A stretch of 64,000 bases of DNA, taken from Streptococcus sp. 29896. GTDB lineage: Bacteria > Bacillota > Bacilli > Lactobacillales > Streptococcaceae. Positions 18,648-28,502 of the stretch are shown here, in pieces. The translations under genes were made by a program, and so were the position numbers. The stretch is taken from the NCBI RefSeq assembly GCF_032594915.1, contig NZ_CP118733.1:310001-374000 (forward strand), given 5' to 3'. Each line of letters opens with the position of its first letter. The first letter of the stretch is position 1. The notes beneath the pieces were generated by a model. That model worked only from the letters and a program-made list of their open reading frames with translations. It did no database searches and had not been told where the DNA came from.

Positions 18648-19059
18648 TTCAAGACATTACTTACGCCAGTGTGCCTTGCAGGCCATTGTTTCGGTGGAAT
18701 TTGGGCAGGACCCTGTTCAGGCGGCTCAATTTTCTTACGTTTATGACGAGGAAGAAGAGACAGAAGGGGTCGAAATTCCTCTCTTCTTGCTCAATTTGGT
18801 AACAGGTGTTGCCAGCCATCAGGAGGAGTTGGACAAGGAATTATCCACTCGCTTGAAAGCAGGTTGGACCTTGGATCGTTTGACCTTGATTGATAAAAGC
18901 ATCTTACGTTTGGGCTTGTTTGAAATCTTGTATTTCGAAGAAACACCAGCCAAGGTTGCAGTCAATGAAGCAGTTGAATTTGCTAAGCAATTTTCGGATC
19001 AAGCATCTGCAAAATTTGTCAACGGTGTCCTCAGTCCCTTTATCAAAGAAGAAGCCTAA
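18637..19059 (+). CDS. nusB: Transcription antitermination factor NusB
   Basis: The 140-residue all-helical protein begins MKNNSRHYLRQCALQAI and ends with the NusB core KSILRLGLFEILY, AVNEAVEFAKQFSD, KFVNGVLSPF. NusB binds boxA RNA with S10 and supports rRNA transcription. The start is set at ATG 18637, since GGAGAGGA lies 8 bases upstream inside the Asp23 gene; a TTG at 18619 would add six residues without a better site. Translational coupling with the upstream gene is likely. Confidence 0.94.
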   Translation: MKNNSRHYLRQCALQAIVSVEFGQDPVQAAQFSYVYDEEEETEGVEIPLFLLNLVTGVASHQEELDKELSTRLKAGWTLDRLTLIDKSILRLGLFEILYFEETPAKVAVNEAVEFAKQFSDQASAKFVNGVLSPFIKEEA

Positions 19060-19084
19060 CTTCAGATGGGTAACGAAAAAGAAT

Positions 19085-19113
19085 AAGACTTGGTTTATGT
19101 GCCAAGTCTTTTT
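19085..19113 (+). terminator. Terminator of efp-asp23-nusB
   Basis: Stem AAGACTTGG / CCAAGTCTT, 8-nt loop, T-run. Confidence 0.88.
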
Positions 19114-19131
19114 GTCTGCCAAAAATGAAAA

Positions 19132-19161
19132 ACCAAGGCTAGTAGGATTACTAACCTTGGT
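19132..19161 (-). terminator. Terminator of scrB-scrR
   Basis: Stem ACCAAGG-TAGTA / TACTA-CCTTGGT with one mismatch. On the minus strand it is followed by a T-run, just after the scrR stop. Confidence 0.85.
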
Positions 19162-19177
19162 GGTTTAGAATAAGAAC

Positions 19178-20143
19178 TTACAGGCTCTTGCCTGCCAAGA
19201 AACTAATCGGAAGTGAATAATCCGATTGTTTGAGTTCTTTCCCATCGATTTTTTGAATCAGGAGATCGACTAATAAACCAGCGATTTCCTTGAGCGGTTG
19301 TCGGATAGTCGTTAATTGGGGGTAATGGGTTTCAACGAAAAATGTTCCATCGTAGCCAATCAATTTTAAATCTTGTGGAATGGAGAGTCCCAGCTGTTGG
19401 GCGATGTTCCAGACCAGCATAGCTGTGAGGTCCCCAGAGACGAAGACCCCGTCTGGTCGGTCGGATTGGAGGATGGATTTGATTTCCATTTCCTTTCGAA
19501 TCGGAGAAAAATCACTTGAAATATGATGAACTGTCGCAGCTGGAAAGACGGAGGAGAATCCGACCTGTCGCAAACCCGTTGGGGAATTGGAATCGTCGTT
19601 TCCTGTGATCATAATTGGTCGCTTGCAGCCAGCTTTTTGTAGCATTTGGGCAGCTAAGACGCCCCCTCCTCTGTTGTCGGATGAAACGACTGGGATAGAA
19701 GGAGACAGGTTGCGGTCAAAGGAAATAATCGGAGCAGAAACCCGATCATAGTCCTTGATGCCAAGATTGTGACTGCCAGAGATAATGCCATCGACCTGAT
19801 TGGCAGCCAGCATCTCCAAGTACTCTCTTTCCTTTTCGGACTCGTGCTGGCTGTTGCAGATAATGGTTTTATAGCCGCGGTTGAAGAGTTCGCTTTCTAG
19901 GTGGCTGATTAATTCTGCGTAGAAGACATTGCTGATATTTGGAAAAATCAAGCCGACTAATTTTGCTGACTTGCCTTGTAAACTCCGAGCTAGGTTGTTG
20001 GGTTTGTACCCCAATTCTTTCATAGCTTCTTGGACTTTTTTGACAGTTTTTTCAGAAAGGTAGCCCTTTTTGTTGATAACACGAGAAACCGTTGTCGGGC
20101 TGACTCCTGCTAGCTGGGCAACATCAGTTAGTTTTGCGACCAT
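19178..20143 (-). CDS. scrR: LacI-family sucrose operon repressor ScrR
   Basis: The 321-residue regulator has a LacI helix-turn-helix at the N-terminus (TDVAQLAGVSPTTVSRVINKKGYLSE) and hinge KPNNLARSLQ, then a periplasmic-binding-like effector domain (VGLIFPNISNVFYAEL; ISFDRN; GYDGTFFVETHYPQLTTI). It would repress scrA and scrB in the absence of sucrose-derived inducer. Its start overlaps the scrB end by 20 bases, so it is co-transcribed with the hydrolase and may limit its own operon. AAACGTTT-centred sites in the scrB/scrA gap are its probable operators. Confidence 0.93.
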   Translation of the reverse strand: MVAKLTDVAQLAGVSPTTVSRVINKKGYLSEKTVKKVQEAMKELGYKPNNLARSLQGKSAKLVGLIFPNISNVFYAELISHLESELFNRGYKTIICNSQHESEKEREYLEMLAANQVDGIISGSHNLGIKDYDRVSAPIISFDRNLSPSIPVVSSDNRGGGVLAAQMLQKAGCKRPIMITGNDDSNSPTGLRQVGFSSVFPAATVHHISSDFSPIRKEMEIKSILQSDRPDGVFVSGDLTAMLVWNIAQQLGLSIPQDLKLIGYDGTFFVETHYPQLTTIRQPLKEIAGLLVDLLIQKIDGKELKQSDYSLPISFLAGKSL

Positions 20144-21578
20144 AGTCTAAGTGGTAATAGGTTCCAGTAGGATTTCCGGCTGTGATGGCAATGCCAGTCT
20201 GATCAGCATCTGGGAAGACCCGTCCAGAGAACACTTTTTCTCCTTTGTTGATGAAAATTTCAAAGACAGACTTGTCGATGAAGATAGATGCACTTGTTTC
20301 AGCCTTGTCGATAGAGCAGGAACGGCTAGTTCCAAAATCCAGAGCGAAGGCTTGTCCGCAGTCCTTGCGGTCCACGGTTATTATACCATTTTCAGTATCT
20401 AGGGTCAAAGTCAGCCCTTTGTTTTCCTTGTTAGCAAAGAGGACTAGCTCTGTCTTGCTGTTGGCAGGGATGGTTAAGTCTAGTTCGTAAACATTATTGG
20501 TTGTTTCTTGGTTTGAAAATGGCTGAGCTTCTGTGCGAAGGCTAGTGATGGCTTCGACAGGGTACTGGTAGAGTTTGCCGTCCTTAATTGTCAGCTCTTT
20601 GACCAAGGACAAGCAACCTTGGTAATCAAAAGCGTCGGTTGGGTATTCTACATCAGGAAGGGCCAACCAGCTGACTGATAAGGTACGACCATCTGGAGCG
20701 TTGAAAGCTTGGGTCGCATAGCACTCAAAGCCATAGTCCAGATTGATCAACTCACCCGGCTCAACAATAGTCGCATTTTCAGGATCAAAGCTCTGGCCAA
20801 TCTTGTACATATTTGGATAGATGTTGCCGTAGTCCAAGACTTCTTTATCCAACCCTTGTGGGCAGTAGAGAAGGATAGGTTGGTCGCCGACGAAAGCAAT
20901 ATTTGGGCATTCCATCATGTAGGCTGTCATATCATTGGCAAAATCCAAGTCACCGATCAAGGTCCAGTTTAGGTAGTCATTGTTTTCAGCCTTATAGAGT
21001 TTGACAATCCCTTTTTTATCCAGATTCTGTCCACCAACAATGGCATAATACTGCCCCTTGTAGTTAAAGATTTGTGGATCGCGGAAGTGATCGGTTGTGT
21101 CCTCAGGCTGGTCAATTAAGATTTTGTCAATCTTCTCAATCTTGCCGTCCTTGTCCATTAGGGCGCCGATTTGGTAAGGGTGGCGGACCCAGTTTTCATC
21201 ACGAACATTTCCAGTATAGAAGAGGAAGAGCTTGTCGCCAAACTCCATGGCAGAGCCAGAGTAGGCACCGTGGCTATCGAGTGGCGTATCGGGATACAAG
21301 ACTGTACCTGTCTCTTCAAAGTGCACCAAGTCAGTTGATTCAGTATGAACCCAAGATTTCAAGCCGTGGGCAGCACCAAATGGGAAGTACTGATAGAACA
21401 AGGTCCATTTTCCATTAAAATAGGAAAAACCATTTGGGTCGTTTAAAAGACCGTGCGGTGTTTCGATGTGGAAGTTGGTTCTCCAAGGGGAGCTTTCTGT
21501 GTTTTTCTTGATTTTTTCGATGTATTCTGGCGACCAGTCAGCATAAGCTCGGTAGCGCTCTTCGGTTGTAAAAGCCAT
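20124..21578 (-). CDS. scrB: Sucrose-6-phosphate hydrolase (GH32)
   Basis: The 484-residue GH32 enzyme has the nucleophile motif LLNDPNGF (D47), the FRDPQIF motif, and the acid/base motif MECPNIAF. A C-terminal beta-sandwich follows (SIFIDKSVFEIFINKGEKVFSGRVFP). It splits sucrose-6-phosphate, delivered by ScrA, into glucose-6-phosphate and fructose; ScrK then phosphorylates fructose. It is divergent from scrA and co-transcribed with scrR. It is cytosolic: no signal peptide is present. Length is normal for ScrB. Confidence 0.95.
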   Translation of the reverse strand: MAFTTEERYRAYADWSPEYIEKIKKNTESSPWRTNFHIETPHGLLNDPNGFSYFNGKWTLFYQYFPFGAAHGLKSWVHTESTDLVHFEETGTVLYPDTPLDSHGAYSGSAMEFGDKLFLFYTGNVRDENWVRHPYQIGALMDKDGKIEKIDKILIDQPEDTTDHFRDPQIFNYKGQYYAIVGGQNLDKKGIVKLYKAENNDYLNWTLIGDLDFANDMTAYMMECPNIAFVGDQPILLYCPQGLDKEVLDYGNIYPNMYKIGQSFDPENATIVEPGELINLDYGFECYATQAFNAPDGRTLSVSWLALPDVEYPTDAFDYQGCLSLVKELTIKDGKLYQYPVEAITSLRTEAQPFSNQETTNNVYELDLTIPANSKTELVLFANKENKGLTLTLDTENGIITVDRKDCGQAFALDFGTSRSCSIDKAETSASIFIDKSVFEIFINKGEKVFSGRVFPDADQTGIAITAGNPTGTYYHLDYGRKTN

Positions 21579-21616
21579 GTGTTTACTCCAAATCTTCTAA
21601 TAGTTCATTTAATATA

Positions 21617-21627
21617 GTAAACGTTTT
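21617..21627. promoter_or_regulatory. LacI-type operator on the scrB side
   Basis: GTAAACGTTTT, with palindromic core AAACGTTT (21619-21626), lies upstream of scrB on the minus strand. It matches the core of the scrA-side site, so ScrR is the likely binder. Confidence 0.6.
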
Positions 21628-21680
21628 CTTTCAAAAAATCAAGTTTTTACTGGTTTTTTAAGAGAAATAATAAAAAAATG

Positions 21681-21718
21681 TGATAAACGTTTGACATATT
21701 CATCAAAAGTGTTATAAT
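21681..21718 (+). promoter_or_regulatory. scrA promoter with overlapping ScrR operator
   Basis: -35 TTGACA (21691-21696), 16-bp spacer, extended -10 TGT-TATAAT (21713-21718). The operator TGATAAACGTTTGACA covers the -35, a repressing position. Confidence 0.75.
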
Positions 21719-21733
21719 AGGACCATAGAAAGT

Positions 21734-21749
21734 TTGAAAACACTTTCAA
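21734..21749 (+). promoter_or_regulatory. cre (CcpA) site before scrA
   Basis: TTGAAAACACTTTCAA matches the cre consensus WTGNAARCGNWWWCAW at all but one position and lies downstream of the promoter. Catabolite repression of sucrose uptake is likely. Confidence 0.6.
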
Positions 21750-21786
21750 AAAAACAAAAAAATATTTATAAGGAGATTTTTGCAAG

Positions 21787-23694
21787 ATGAACAATACTGA
21801 AATTGCAAAAAAAGTCATTGACGCCCTTGGCGGACGTGAGAACGTTCGCAGTGTTGCCCACTGTGCGACTCGCCTCCGTGTCATGGTTGTTGATGAAGGA
21901 AAAATTGATAAGGATACTGTAGAAGACATCGAAAAAGTACAAGGTGCCTTCTTCAACTCAGGTCAATACCAAATCATCTTTGGTACTGGTACAGTTAACA
22001 AAATCTATGATGAAGTAGTTGCCCTTGGTTTGCCAACAGCAACAACTGGTGAGCAAAAAGCAGAAGCAGCTGCACAAGGTAATGCTTTCCAACGTGCGAT
22101 CCGTACCTTCGGTGACGTATTCGTTCCAATCATTCCTGCTATCGTAGCAACAGGTCTTTTCATGGGTCTTCGTGGTCTTTTGACACAAGAAGCAATCATG
22201 GGAGCTCTTGGTGTTACAGAATGGAACGCTGACTTCATCACTTATACTCAAATCTTAACAGATACAGCCTTCATCATCTTGCCAGCCTTGGTTGTATGGT
22301 CAACTTTCCGTGTATTCGGTGGTAACCAAACAATCGGTCTTGTTCTTGGTATGATGTTGATTTCTGGCTCCTTGCCAAACGCTTGGGCAGTTGCTTCAGG
22401 TGGCGATGTAACACCACAAATCTTCTTTGGTTTCATTCCAGTTGTTGGTTTGCAAGGTTCAGTATTGCCAGCCTTCATCATCGGTATCGTTGGTGCCCAG
22501 TTTGAAAAAGCAGTTCGTAAGGTTGTTCCAGAAGTACTTGATCTCTTGGTAACTCCATTCATTACCCTCTTGGTAATGTCTATCCTTGGTCTCTTCGTGA
22601 TTGGTCCAGTCTTCCACGTAGTTGAAAACTACATCTTGTTGGCGACACAAGCAATCTTGAGCTTACCACTTGGTCTTGGTGGTCTCCTTATTGGTGGTGT
22701 TCACCAAATCATCGTGGTATCAGGTGTTCACCATATCTTCAACTTGCTTGAGTCACAATTGGTAGCAAACACTGGTGCTAACCCATTCAACGCGATCATC
22801 ACTGCAGCGATGACAGCACAAGGTGCGGCAACTGTAGCGGTTGGTGTGAAAACTAAGAACGCTAAATTGAAAGCTCTTGCTTTCCCAGCAGCTCTTGCAG
22901 CCTTCCTCGGTATTACTGAGCCAGCTATCTTCGGTGTCAACTTGCGTTTCCGTAAGCCATTCTTCTTGTCATTGGCAGCTGGTGCCCTTGGTGGTGCAGT
23001 AGCATCTCTTCTTGGTCTTGCAGGTACTGGTTTTGGTATCACCATCATCCCAGGTACACTTCTTTATGTAAACGGTCAATTGCCACAATACTTGCTCATG
23101 GTTGCAATCTCATTTGCAGCAGGTTTCGCTTTGACTTACTTCTTCGGTTATGAGGATGAGGAGAAAGACGCAAAAAAGCCTAGCGCTTCAGCACAAGAAA
23201 CAGCAAAAACGCTTGAAGAAGCAGAGACAGGACTTGTAGCTGAAGAAACTCTTGTATCTCCACTTTCAGGTGACGTTGTTGCCCTTGAAAATGTTAATGA
23301 CCCAGTCTTCTCATCAGGAGCTATGGGTAAAGGTTTGGCAGTTAAGCCATCTGAGGGTGTTGTTTATGCTCCAGCAGATGCGGAAGTAACAATTGCTTTT
23401 GAAACAGGCCATGCATATGGTTTGAAAACAGCTTCAGGTGCTGAAATCTTGATCCACATTGGTATTGATACGGTTTCAATGAACGGTGAAGGATTTGAAA
23501 AATTGGTTGCTGCAGGTGACAAGGTTGCCGCAGGTACACCAATTGCTAAATTCGATTCAGGTAAAATTGCTGCAGCTGGATTGGATGACACAACAATGGT
23601 CATCGTTACCAACACAGCTGACTTTACAGCAGTTGATGCCTTGGCTTCAGGAACAATTGCTCACGGAGCTGATTTCCTTAAAGTCGCTAAATAA
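21787..23694 (+). CDS. scrA: Sucrose-specific PTS transporter EIIBCA
   Basis: The 635-residue membrane protein fuses three PTS domains. EIIB is first, with the phosphocysteine in AHCATRLRVMV (C26). EIIC spans about 105-455 with many hydrophobic segments. EIIA is last, with the phosphohistidine in LIHIGIDTVSMNGEGF (H557). It takes up sucrose and phosphorylates it to sucrose-6-phosphate for ScrB. AAGGAG precedes the ATG. Control by ScrR and CcpA is suggested by the sites upstream. A terminator separates it from scrK. Confidence 0.95.
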   Translation: MNNTEIAKKVIDALGGRENVRSVAHCATRLRVMVVDEGKIDKDTVEDIEKVQGAFFNSGQYQIIFGTGTVNKIYDEVVALGLPTATTGEQKAEAAAQGNAFQRAIRTFGDVFVPIIPAIVATGLFMGLRGLLTQEAIMGALGVTEWNADFITYTQILTDTAFIILPALVVWSTFRVFGGNQTIGLVLGMMLISGSLPNAWAVASGGDVTPQIFFGFIPVVGLQGSVLPAFIIGIVGAQFEKAVRKVVPEVLDLLVTPFITLLVMSILGLFVIGPVFHVVENYILLATQAILSLPLGLGGLLIGGVHQIIVVSGVHHIFNLLESQLVANTGANPFNAIITAAMTAQGAATVAVGVKTKNAKLKALAFPAALAAFLGITEPAIFGVNLRFRKPFFLSLAAGALGGAVASLLGLAGTGFGITIIPGTLLYVNGQLPQYLLMVAISFAAGFALTYFFGYEDEEKDAKKPSASAQETAKTLEEAETGLVAEETLVSPLSGDVVALENVNDPVFSSGAMGKGLAVKPSEGVVYAPADAEVTIAFETGHAYGLKTASGAEILIHIGIDTVSMNGEGFEKLVAAGDKVAAGTPIAKFDSGKIAAAGLDDTTMVIVTNTADFTAVDALASGTIAHGADFLKVAK

Positions 23695-23806
23695 TTCTAA
23701 GAATAGCAGAGCTTTCATAACCTGCTTGGTCAACTCGATCAAAATCGACCTGCCAAGCACCTCCCTTCATCTTTTTGAAAGTCAAGCTACTACTTAGGAA
23801 AATACC

Positions 23807-23832
23807 AAGAAAAAGGCGCTAGCCTTTTTCTT
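23807..23832 (+). terminator. Terminator of scrA
   Basis: Perfect 11-bp stem AAGAAAAAGGC / GCCTTTTTCTT with loop GCTA. Confidence 0.85.
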
Positions 23833-23845
23833 CTGTTTCTATCTA

Positions 23846-23854
23846 TGGTACAAT
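23846..23854 (+). promoter_or_regulatory. scrK promoter, extended -10
   Basis: TGG-TACAAT; no good -35 is visible. It suggests scrK is transcribed separately from scrA. Confidence 0.5.
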
Positions 23855-23883
23855 AGATAAGATAAAACATTGGAGAAACAAAC

Positions 23884-24762
23884 ATGACGAAATTATACGG
23901 TAGCTTGGAAGCTGGTGGAACAAAATTTGTTTGTGCGATTGGAGATGAGGATTTTCAAATCGTTGAAAAAACACAGTTTCCCACAACGACACCTTATGAA
24001 ACCATTGAGCGTACAGTTGAATTTTTCAAACGCTATGAAGATCGCCTAGCAGGTATTGCCATCGGTTCCTTTGGTCCGATTGATATTGACCAAAACTCAC
24101 AGACCTATGGCTACATTACTTCAACACCAAAACCACATTGGTCCAACATCGACTTGCTCGGTTTGATTGCTAAGGAATTTAATGTACCTTTTTATTTCAC
24201 TACGGATGTGAATTCCTCTGCTTATGGTGAGACCTTGGTTCGAAAGGGTGTTAAGAGCTTGGTTTACTATACAATCGGTACAGGTATCGGAGCTGGTGCT
24301 ATTCAAAACGGTGAATTCATCGGCGGTTTGGGTCATACGGAAGCGGGGCACACCTATGTTGCCCTACATCCTTATGATGTCAAGCATGAGTTCAACGGAA
24401 CCTGTCCATTCCACAATGGATGTTTGGAAGGTTTGGCAGCAGGTCCTTCTCTTGAAGGCCGTACCGGTATCCGAGGTGAGTTGATTGAACTCAACTCAGA
24501 TGTCTGGGATGTTCAAGCCTACTACATCGCCCAAGCGGCTGTTCAGGCGACCCTGCTCTACCGTCCACAAGTTATTGTATTTGGCGGTGGTGTCATGGCG
24601 CAAGAACACATGCTCAACCGCGTTCGTGAGAAATTTGTTGGCCTCATGAATGACTACCTGCCAACGCCAGATGTCAAAGACTACATTGTAACACCAGCTG
24701 TTGCTGAAAATGGCTCTGCTACACTTGGTAACTTTGCCTTGGCCAAAAAGATTGCGAAGTAA
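23884..24762 (+). CDS. scrK: Fructokinase ScrK (ROK family)
   Basis: The 292-residue sugar kinase has the ROK nucleotide motif YGSLEAGGTKFVCAIG at the N-terminus, the GTGIGAG phosphate loop, and the zinc-binding stretch CPFHNGCLEGLAAG. It phosphorylates fructose released by ScrB to fructose-6-phosphate. Neighbours are scrA upstream and manA downstream, both feeding the same fructose-6-phosphate pool. Its own promoter and a good terminator make it a single-gene unit. Length is normal. Confidence 0.94.
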   Translation: MTKLYGSLEAGGTKFVCAIGDEDFQIVEKTQFPTTTPYETIERTVEFFKRYEDRLAGIAIGSFGPIDIDQNSQTYGYITSTPKPHWSNIDLLGLIAKEFNVPFYFTTDVNSSAYGETLVRKGVKSLVYYTIGTGIGAGAIQNGEFIGGLGHTEAGHTYVALHPYDVKHEFNGTCPFHNGCLEGLAAGPSLEGRTGIRGELIELNSDVWDVQAYYIAQAAVQATLLYRPQVIVFGGGVMAQEHMLNRVREKFVGLMNDYLPTPDVKDYIVTPAVAENGSATLGNFALAKKIAK

Positions 24763-24764
24763 GG

Positions 24765-24787
24765 AACAGCCCTTTTGGGCTGTTTTT
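24765..24787 (+). terminator. Terminator of scrK
   Basis: Stem AACAGCCC / GGGCTGTT, loop TTTT, T-run. Confidence 0.92.
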
Positions 24788-24816
24788 ACATGCAGTTGAA
24801 CAGTTTTCATCTTTGC

Positions 24817-24846
24817 TTGGAATTTTCATGTAAAATTTGGTATGAT
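24817..24846 (+). promoter_or_regulatory. manA promoter
   Basis: -35 TTGGAA (24817-24822), 18-bp spacer, extended -10 TGG-TATGAT (24841-24846). Confidence 0.6.
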
Positions 24847-24875
24847 GGGAACATAGAATGAATGAGGTAGTAATC

Positions 24876-25814
24876 ATGGAACCATTATTTTTACATCCGG
24901 TTATGCAGGAAAAAATTTGGGGAGGGACACGTCTTCGGGAAGAATTTGACTATGTAATTCCCAGTGAAACGACTGGAGAGTGCTGGGCAATTTCAGCCCA
25001 TCCCAATGGAGTATCTACCGTTGTTAACGGAGCTTTTGCTGGTTGGGGCTTGGATCAACTCTATGCTCAGCATAGAGAATTGTTTGGAAATAGCGAAAGT
25101 CCAGTTTTTCCTTTGTTGACCAAGATTTTAGATGCCAATGATTGGCTGAGTGTACAGGTGCATCCAGATGATACTTACGGTCTAGCTCATGAAGGGGAAT
25201 TAGGAAAAACAGAATGCTGGTATGTGATTGCAGCAGATGAGGGGGCGGAGATTATCTATGGCCACCAAGCCCAGTCCAAAGAAGACTTGGCAGCACAAAT
25301 CCAAGCTGGCAATTGGGAAGACTTGTTGACTCGAGTGCCAGTGAAGGCAGGGGACTTTTTCTTCGTTCCAAGCGGCACCATGCATGCGATTGGCAAGAGA
25401 ATTTTGATTTTAGAAACCCAACAATCTAGCGACACAACCTATCGTGTCTATGATTTCGACCGTCGGGATGATCAAGGCAATCTGCGTGAACTGCATATTC
25501 AGCAATCGATTGATGTGACGACGATTGGCCAGCCAGCTAACAGTCATCCTGACAAACAAATCATCGGCAATTTGGCAACAACGACCTTTGTCAGCAATCC
25601 CTTCTTTACGGTTTACCAATGGGAAGTAACGGGTCCTGTAGAGATGAAAAAAGTAGCGGATTATTACTTGGTGAGTGTACTTGATGGGCAAGGACAGGTG
25701 ACCGTGGGGGAGCAAACCTATCCATTGCAAAAAGGGCAGCATTTCATTTTGCCAAGTACAGTAACATCCTGGAAATTTGATGGCCAATTGCATTTGATAG
25801 CTAGCCATCCTTAA
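24876..25814 (+). CDS. manA: Mannose-6-phosphate isomerase, class I
   Basis: The 312-residue enzyme begins MEPLFLHPVMQEKIWGG and carries the zinc ligands in QVHPDD, KTECWYVI and GTMHAIGKR. It interconverts mannose-6-phosphate and fructose-6-phosphate, linking mannose from host glycans to glycolysis. The start is set at 24876 because GAGGTAG sits a good distance upstream and homologues begin MEPLFL; the in-frame ATG at 24858 adds six residues without a clear ribosome site. Length is normal for the short Gram-positive ManA form. Confidence 0.92.
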   Translation: MEPLFLHPVMQEKIWGGTRLREEFDYVIPSETTGECWAISAHPNGVSTVVNGAFAGWGLDQLYAQHRELFGNSESPVFPLLTKILDANDWLSVQVHPDDTYGLAHEGELGKTECWYVIAADEGAEIIYGHQAQSKEDLAAQIQAGNWEDLLTRVPVKAGDFFFVPSGTMHAIGKRILILETQQSSDTTYRVYDFDRRDDQGNLRELHIQQSIDVTTIGQPANSHPDKQIIGNLATTTFVSNPFFTVYQWEVTGPVEMKKVADYYLVSVLDGQGQVTVGEQTYPLQKGQHFILPSTVTSWKFDGQLHLIASHP

Positions 25815-25856
25815 AAATATTGGATATATTGATTCTGGATTGGTCTGATCAAAACC

Positions 25857-25885
25857 TTGAAATCAAGCTATAATTATGATACAAT
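25857..25885 (+). promoter_or_regulatory. secA promoter
   Basis: -35 TTGAAA (25857-25862), 17-bp spacer, extended -10 TGA-TACAAT (25880-25885). Confidence 0.7.
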
Positions 25886-25922
25886 TATTAATTGAACTGA
25901 AACAAAAGTAGGTATAAAATTT

Positions 25923-28445
25923 ATGGTAAGAAATATGCTTCGCTCCCTCATCGAAAATGAGAAGGGCGAATTACGAAAACTGGAGAAAATGGCTGATAAA
26001 GTCTTTTCTTATGCAGAACAGATGGAAGCCCTCTCTGACGAGGAGCTCAAGGCAAAGACCGTCGAGTTTAAAAAGCGTCACATGGATGGCGAGTCCTTAG
26101 ATGATTTGCTCTTTGAAGCCTTTGCGGTAGTCCGTGAAGCTGCAAGACGAGTTTTGGGCTTGTACCCTTATAAGGTACAGGTCATGGGTGGTATTGTCCT
26201 CCACAACGGGGATGTGCCAGAGATGCGTACGGGTGAAGGTAAAACCCTGACTGCGACTATGCCTGTATACCTCAATGCCTTATCTGGCAAAGGGGTTCAC
26301 GTTGTAACGGTCAATGAATACCTGTCAACACGTGACGCTACAGAGATGGGTGAATTGTACTCTTGGTTGGGCTTGTCTGTCGGTATTAACTTGGCAGCCA
26401 AATCACCGTTTGAAAAACGTGAAGCCTATAACTGCGATATCACCTATTCAACCAATGCTGAGATTGGTTTCGACTATCTCCGTGATAACATGGTGGTTCG
26501 TGCAGAAGAGATGGTACAGCGTCCTTTGAACTATGCCTTGGTCGATGAGGTTGACTCTATCTTGATTGACGAAGCACGGACGCCATTGATTGTATCAGGT
26601 CCGCAAGGTTCAGAAACCAACCAACTCTACTTCTTGGCAGACAAATTGGTCAAATCACTAGATCAGGATGACTATATCATCGATGTGCCATCTAAGACAA
26701 TTGGTTTGGCGGACTCAGGAATTGACAAGGCAGAGAAGTTCTTCAAGTTAGACAACTTGTATGATATTGAAAACGTAGCAATTACCCACTTCTTGGACAA
26801 TGCCCTTCGTGCCAACTACATTATGACCTATGATGTGGATTACTTGGTCAATGACGAACAAGAAGTTATGATTATCGATCCGTTTACAGGTCGTACCATG
26901 GAAGGACGTCGTTACTCGGATGGTCTTCACCAGGCCATTGAAGCCAAGGAAGGGGTCCCAGTTCAAAACGAATCCAAGACAAGTGCTTCGATCACCTACC
27001 AAAACCTCTTCCGTATGTATAAAAAGCTCTCTGGTATGACTGGTACTGGTAAGACGGAAGAAGAAGAATTCCGTGAAATCTATAACATTCGCATTGTTCC
27101 AATTCCAACCAACCGTCCGATTGCTCGTATTGACCATGAAGACTTGCTGTATCCAAGTTTGGAATACAAGTTCAATGCCGTTGTGGCAGATGTTAAAGCG
27201 CGTTATGAAAAAGGCCAGCCAGTTCTGGTTGGTACCGTTGCGGTTGAAACTTCTGACTACCTTTCACAACGTTTGGTAGCCGCGGGCATTCCTCATGAAG
27301 TATTGAATGCGAAAAACCACTACCGTGAAGCGCAAATCATCATGAATGCAGGTCAACGTGGTGCTGTGACGATCGCTACCAACATGGCAGGGCGTGGTAC
27401 AGATATCAAGTTGGGCCCTGGTGTTCGTGAGCTTGGTGGTCTTTGCGTCATCGGTACAGAGCGCCATGAGAGCCGTCGTATTGATAACCAGCTTCGCGGT
27501 CGTTCTGGTCGTCAAGGTGACCCAGGTGAGTCTCAATTCTACCTTTCTTTGGAAGATGACTTGATGAAACGCTTTGGTTCAGAACGCATTAAGGCCTTTA
27601 TGGATCGAATGAACCTGACAGAAGAAGAGTCAGTAATCAAATCAGGTATGTTGACACGCCAAGTTGAAGCGGCACAGAAGCGTGTTGAAGGGAATAACTA
27701 CGATTCTCGTAAGCAAGTTCTTCAATACGATGATGTCATGCGTGAGCAACGTGAGATTATCTACAGCCAACGTTATGATGTCATCACAGCAGATCGGGAC
27801 CTTGCACCGGAAATCAAGAGTATGATCAAGCGGACCATCGAGCGTCAAGTTGCTGCCCACCACCAATCTGAGCATGAAGAAGCTATCGAAGGCATCTTGA
27901 AATTTGCACAGATGAACCTGGTGGATGAGTATTCTATCCACATCGAGGACTTGGAGAATCTTTCAGAAGAGGAAATTGTTGAGGAACTCTACAACCGTTC
28001 GATGGAGGTTTACCAAAGTCAGGTTGACAAGTTGAAGGATGCAGAGCGCATTCAAGAATTCCAAAAAGTCTTGATCTTGCGTGTGGTAGATAACAAGTGG
28101 ACGGATCACATTGATTCTATGGATCAATTGCGAAATGCAGTTAGCTTGCGTGGTTATGCACAAAACAACCCGATTGTGGAGTACCAATCAGAAGCCTTCA
28201 CTATGTTTAATGACATGATTGGGGCTATTGAGTTTGATGTGACACGCTTGATGATGAAAGCGCAAATTCACGACAATATTGAACGTGAACGTGCAGCTCA
28301 AGAAGCGCATACGACAGCTGTTAAGAACATTATTCCAAACCAGCCTGCTCATGTGGCAGAAGTGGCATTTGAGGGGGTTCATCGTAATGACCCATGTCCT
28401 TGCCAGTCTGGTAAGAAGTTTAAAAACTGTCACGGTCGCAAATAA
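25923..28445 (+). CDS. secA: Preprotein translocase ATPase SecA
   Basis: The 840-residue motor has Walker [12 protein letters not shown], the DEVDSI motif of helicase-like domain 1, the preprotein cross-linking domain, and domain 2 with [15 protein letters not shown] and [13 protein letters not shown]. The C-terminal zinc site [14 protein letters not shown] is complete. SecA drives export through SecYEG, including the large surface proteins in this window. This is the main SecA, as the length and zinc tail show, not an accessory SecA2. It heads a secA-acpS-alr arrangement. Confidence 0.97.
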   Translation: MVRNMLRSLIENEKGELRKLEKMADKVFSYAEQMEALSDEELKAKTVEFKKRHMDGESLDDLLFEAFAVVREAARRVLGLYPYKVQVMGGIVLHNGDVPEMRTGEGKTLTATMPVYLNALSGKGVHVVTVNEYLSTRDATEMGELYSWLGLSVGINLAAKSPFEKREAYNCDITYSTNAEIGFDYLRDNMVVRAEEMVQRPLNYALVDEVDSILIDEARTPLIVSGPQGSETNQLYFLADKLVKSLDQDDYIIDVPSKTIGLADSGIDKAEKFFKLDNLYDIENVAITHFLDNALRANYIMTYDVDYLVNDEQEVMIIDPFTGRTMEGRRYSDGLHQAIEAKEGVPVQNESKTSASITYQNLFRMYKKLSGMTGTGKTEEEEFREIYNIRIVPIPTNRPIARIDHEDLLYPSLEYKFNAVVADVKARYEKGQPVLVGTVAVETSDYLSQRLVAAGIPHEVLNAKNHYREAQIIMNAGQRGAVTIATNMAGRGTDIKLGPGVRELGGLCVIGTERHESRRIDNQLRGRSGRQGDPGESQFYLSLEDDLMKRFGSERIKAFMDRMNLTEEESVIKSGMLTRQVEAAQKRVEGNNYDSRKQVLQYDDVMREQREIIYSQRYDVITADRDLAPEIKSMIKRTIERQVAAHHQSEHEEAIEGILKFAQMNLVDEYSIHIEDLENLSEEEIVEELYNRSMEVYQSQVDKLKDAERIQEFQKVLILRVVDNKWTDHIDSMDQLRNAVSLRGYAQNNPIVEYQSEAFTMFNDMIGAIEFDVTRLMMKAQIHDNIERERAAQEAHTTAVKNIIPNQPAHVAEVAFEGVHRNDPCPCQSGKKFKNCHGRK

Positions 28446-28461
28446 GAAACAAAGGATAAAA

Positions 28462-28493
28462 AGAGGTCTTGGATACCATTCCAGACCTTTTTT
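28462..28493 (+). terminator. Terminator-like hairpin between secA and acpS
   Basis: AGAGGTCT / AGACCTTTTTT around a 13-nt loop with inner pairing GG/CC. It sits 9 bases before the acpS ATG, so it may only reduce read-through into acpS-alr. Confidence 0.6.
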
Positions 28494-28502
28494 GGAAGCA
28501 AG